From contig JAJRCP010000051.1 in assembly GCA_028678885.1 (NCBI GenBank), positions 1 to 5,277 on the forward strand: 5,277 nucleotides of DNA. Direction: 5' to 3'. This DNA is from Methanomicrobiales archaeon. Its GTDB lineage: Archaea > Halobacteriota > Methanomicrobia > Methanomicrobiales > JACTUA01. The notes under the pieces are model-generated. The model was not told the origin of the DNA, did not search any database, and saw only the letters and a list, made by a program, of their open reading frames with translations. The position numbers and the translations under genes were made by a program. Below are positions 5,274 through 5,277 of the stretch, piece by piece (the first letter of the stretch is position 1; every line of letters begins with the position of its first letter).

Positions 5274-5277
5274 ATCG

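Overview
The window looks like chromosomal DNA of a methanogenic archaeon, most likely of the Methanomicrobiales/Methanomicrobia. The pointers are a short-spacer lipobox protein of the cysteine-rich 'TWWIDL…GCNPACVV…NWRCTG' type common in such genomes, a secreted metallophosphoesterase held by a C-terminal membrane anchor, a perfect array of TPR units, AT-rich intergenic DNA with TATA-like boxes, and GGAG/GGTG-type ribosome binding sites. The lineage is an inference from protein style; no rRNA or tRNA gene is present to settle it.

Layout, left to right. Bases 1-158 hold the C-terminal end of a plus-strand gene that reads as Cas1, the CRISPR integrase, or a solo/casposon relative. No cas2 follows it. 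Bases 275-1606 (minus) encode a purple-acid-phosphatase-like secreted phosphoesterase that converges on the cas1 end. Bases 1607-2270 are mostly non-coding and carry a palindromic TATA element, operator-like palindromes and two possible very small ORFs. Bases 2271-2996 (minus) encode a cysteine-rich, sequon-rich lipoprotein; its ribosome binding site lies partly inside a hairpin and favours the second in-frame ATG. Bases 3003-3577 have no convincing protein gene but do contain a strong long-range inverted repeat (about 3332-3440) preceded by a TATA-like box on the minus strand, so a structured RNA is a real possibility. Bases 3578-4381 (minus) encode a protein of seven back-to-back 34-residue TPR units. 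Bases 4401-5273 (minus) hold a metallo-beta-lactamase-fold hydrolase gene interrupted by one in-frame TAA.

The interrupted hydrolase and the TPR gene lie 19 bases apart on the same strand and probably form one transcript. The phosphatase and the lipoprotein both act outside the membrane, but each seems to be transcribed alone. Nothing in the window ties all genes into one pathway. The points most worth following up are the in-frame TAA that splits the metal-binding site of the hydrolase, the possible structured RNA, and the Cas1 end without cas2. I did not find a clear complete undescribed system.
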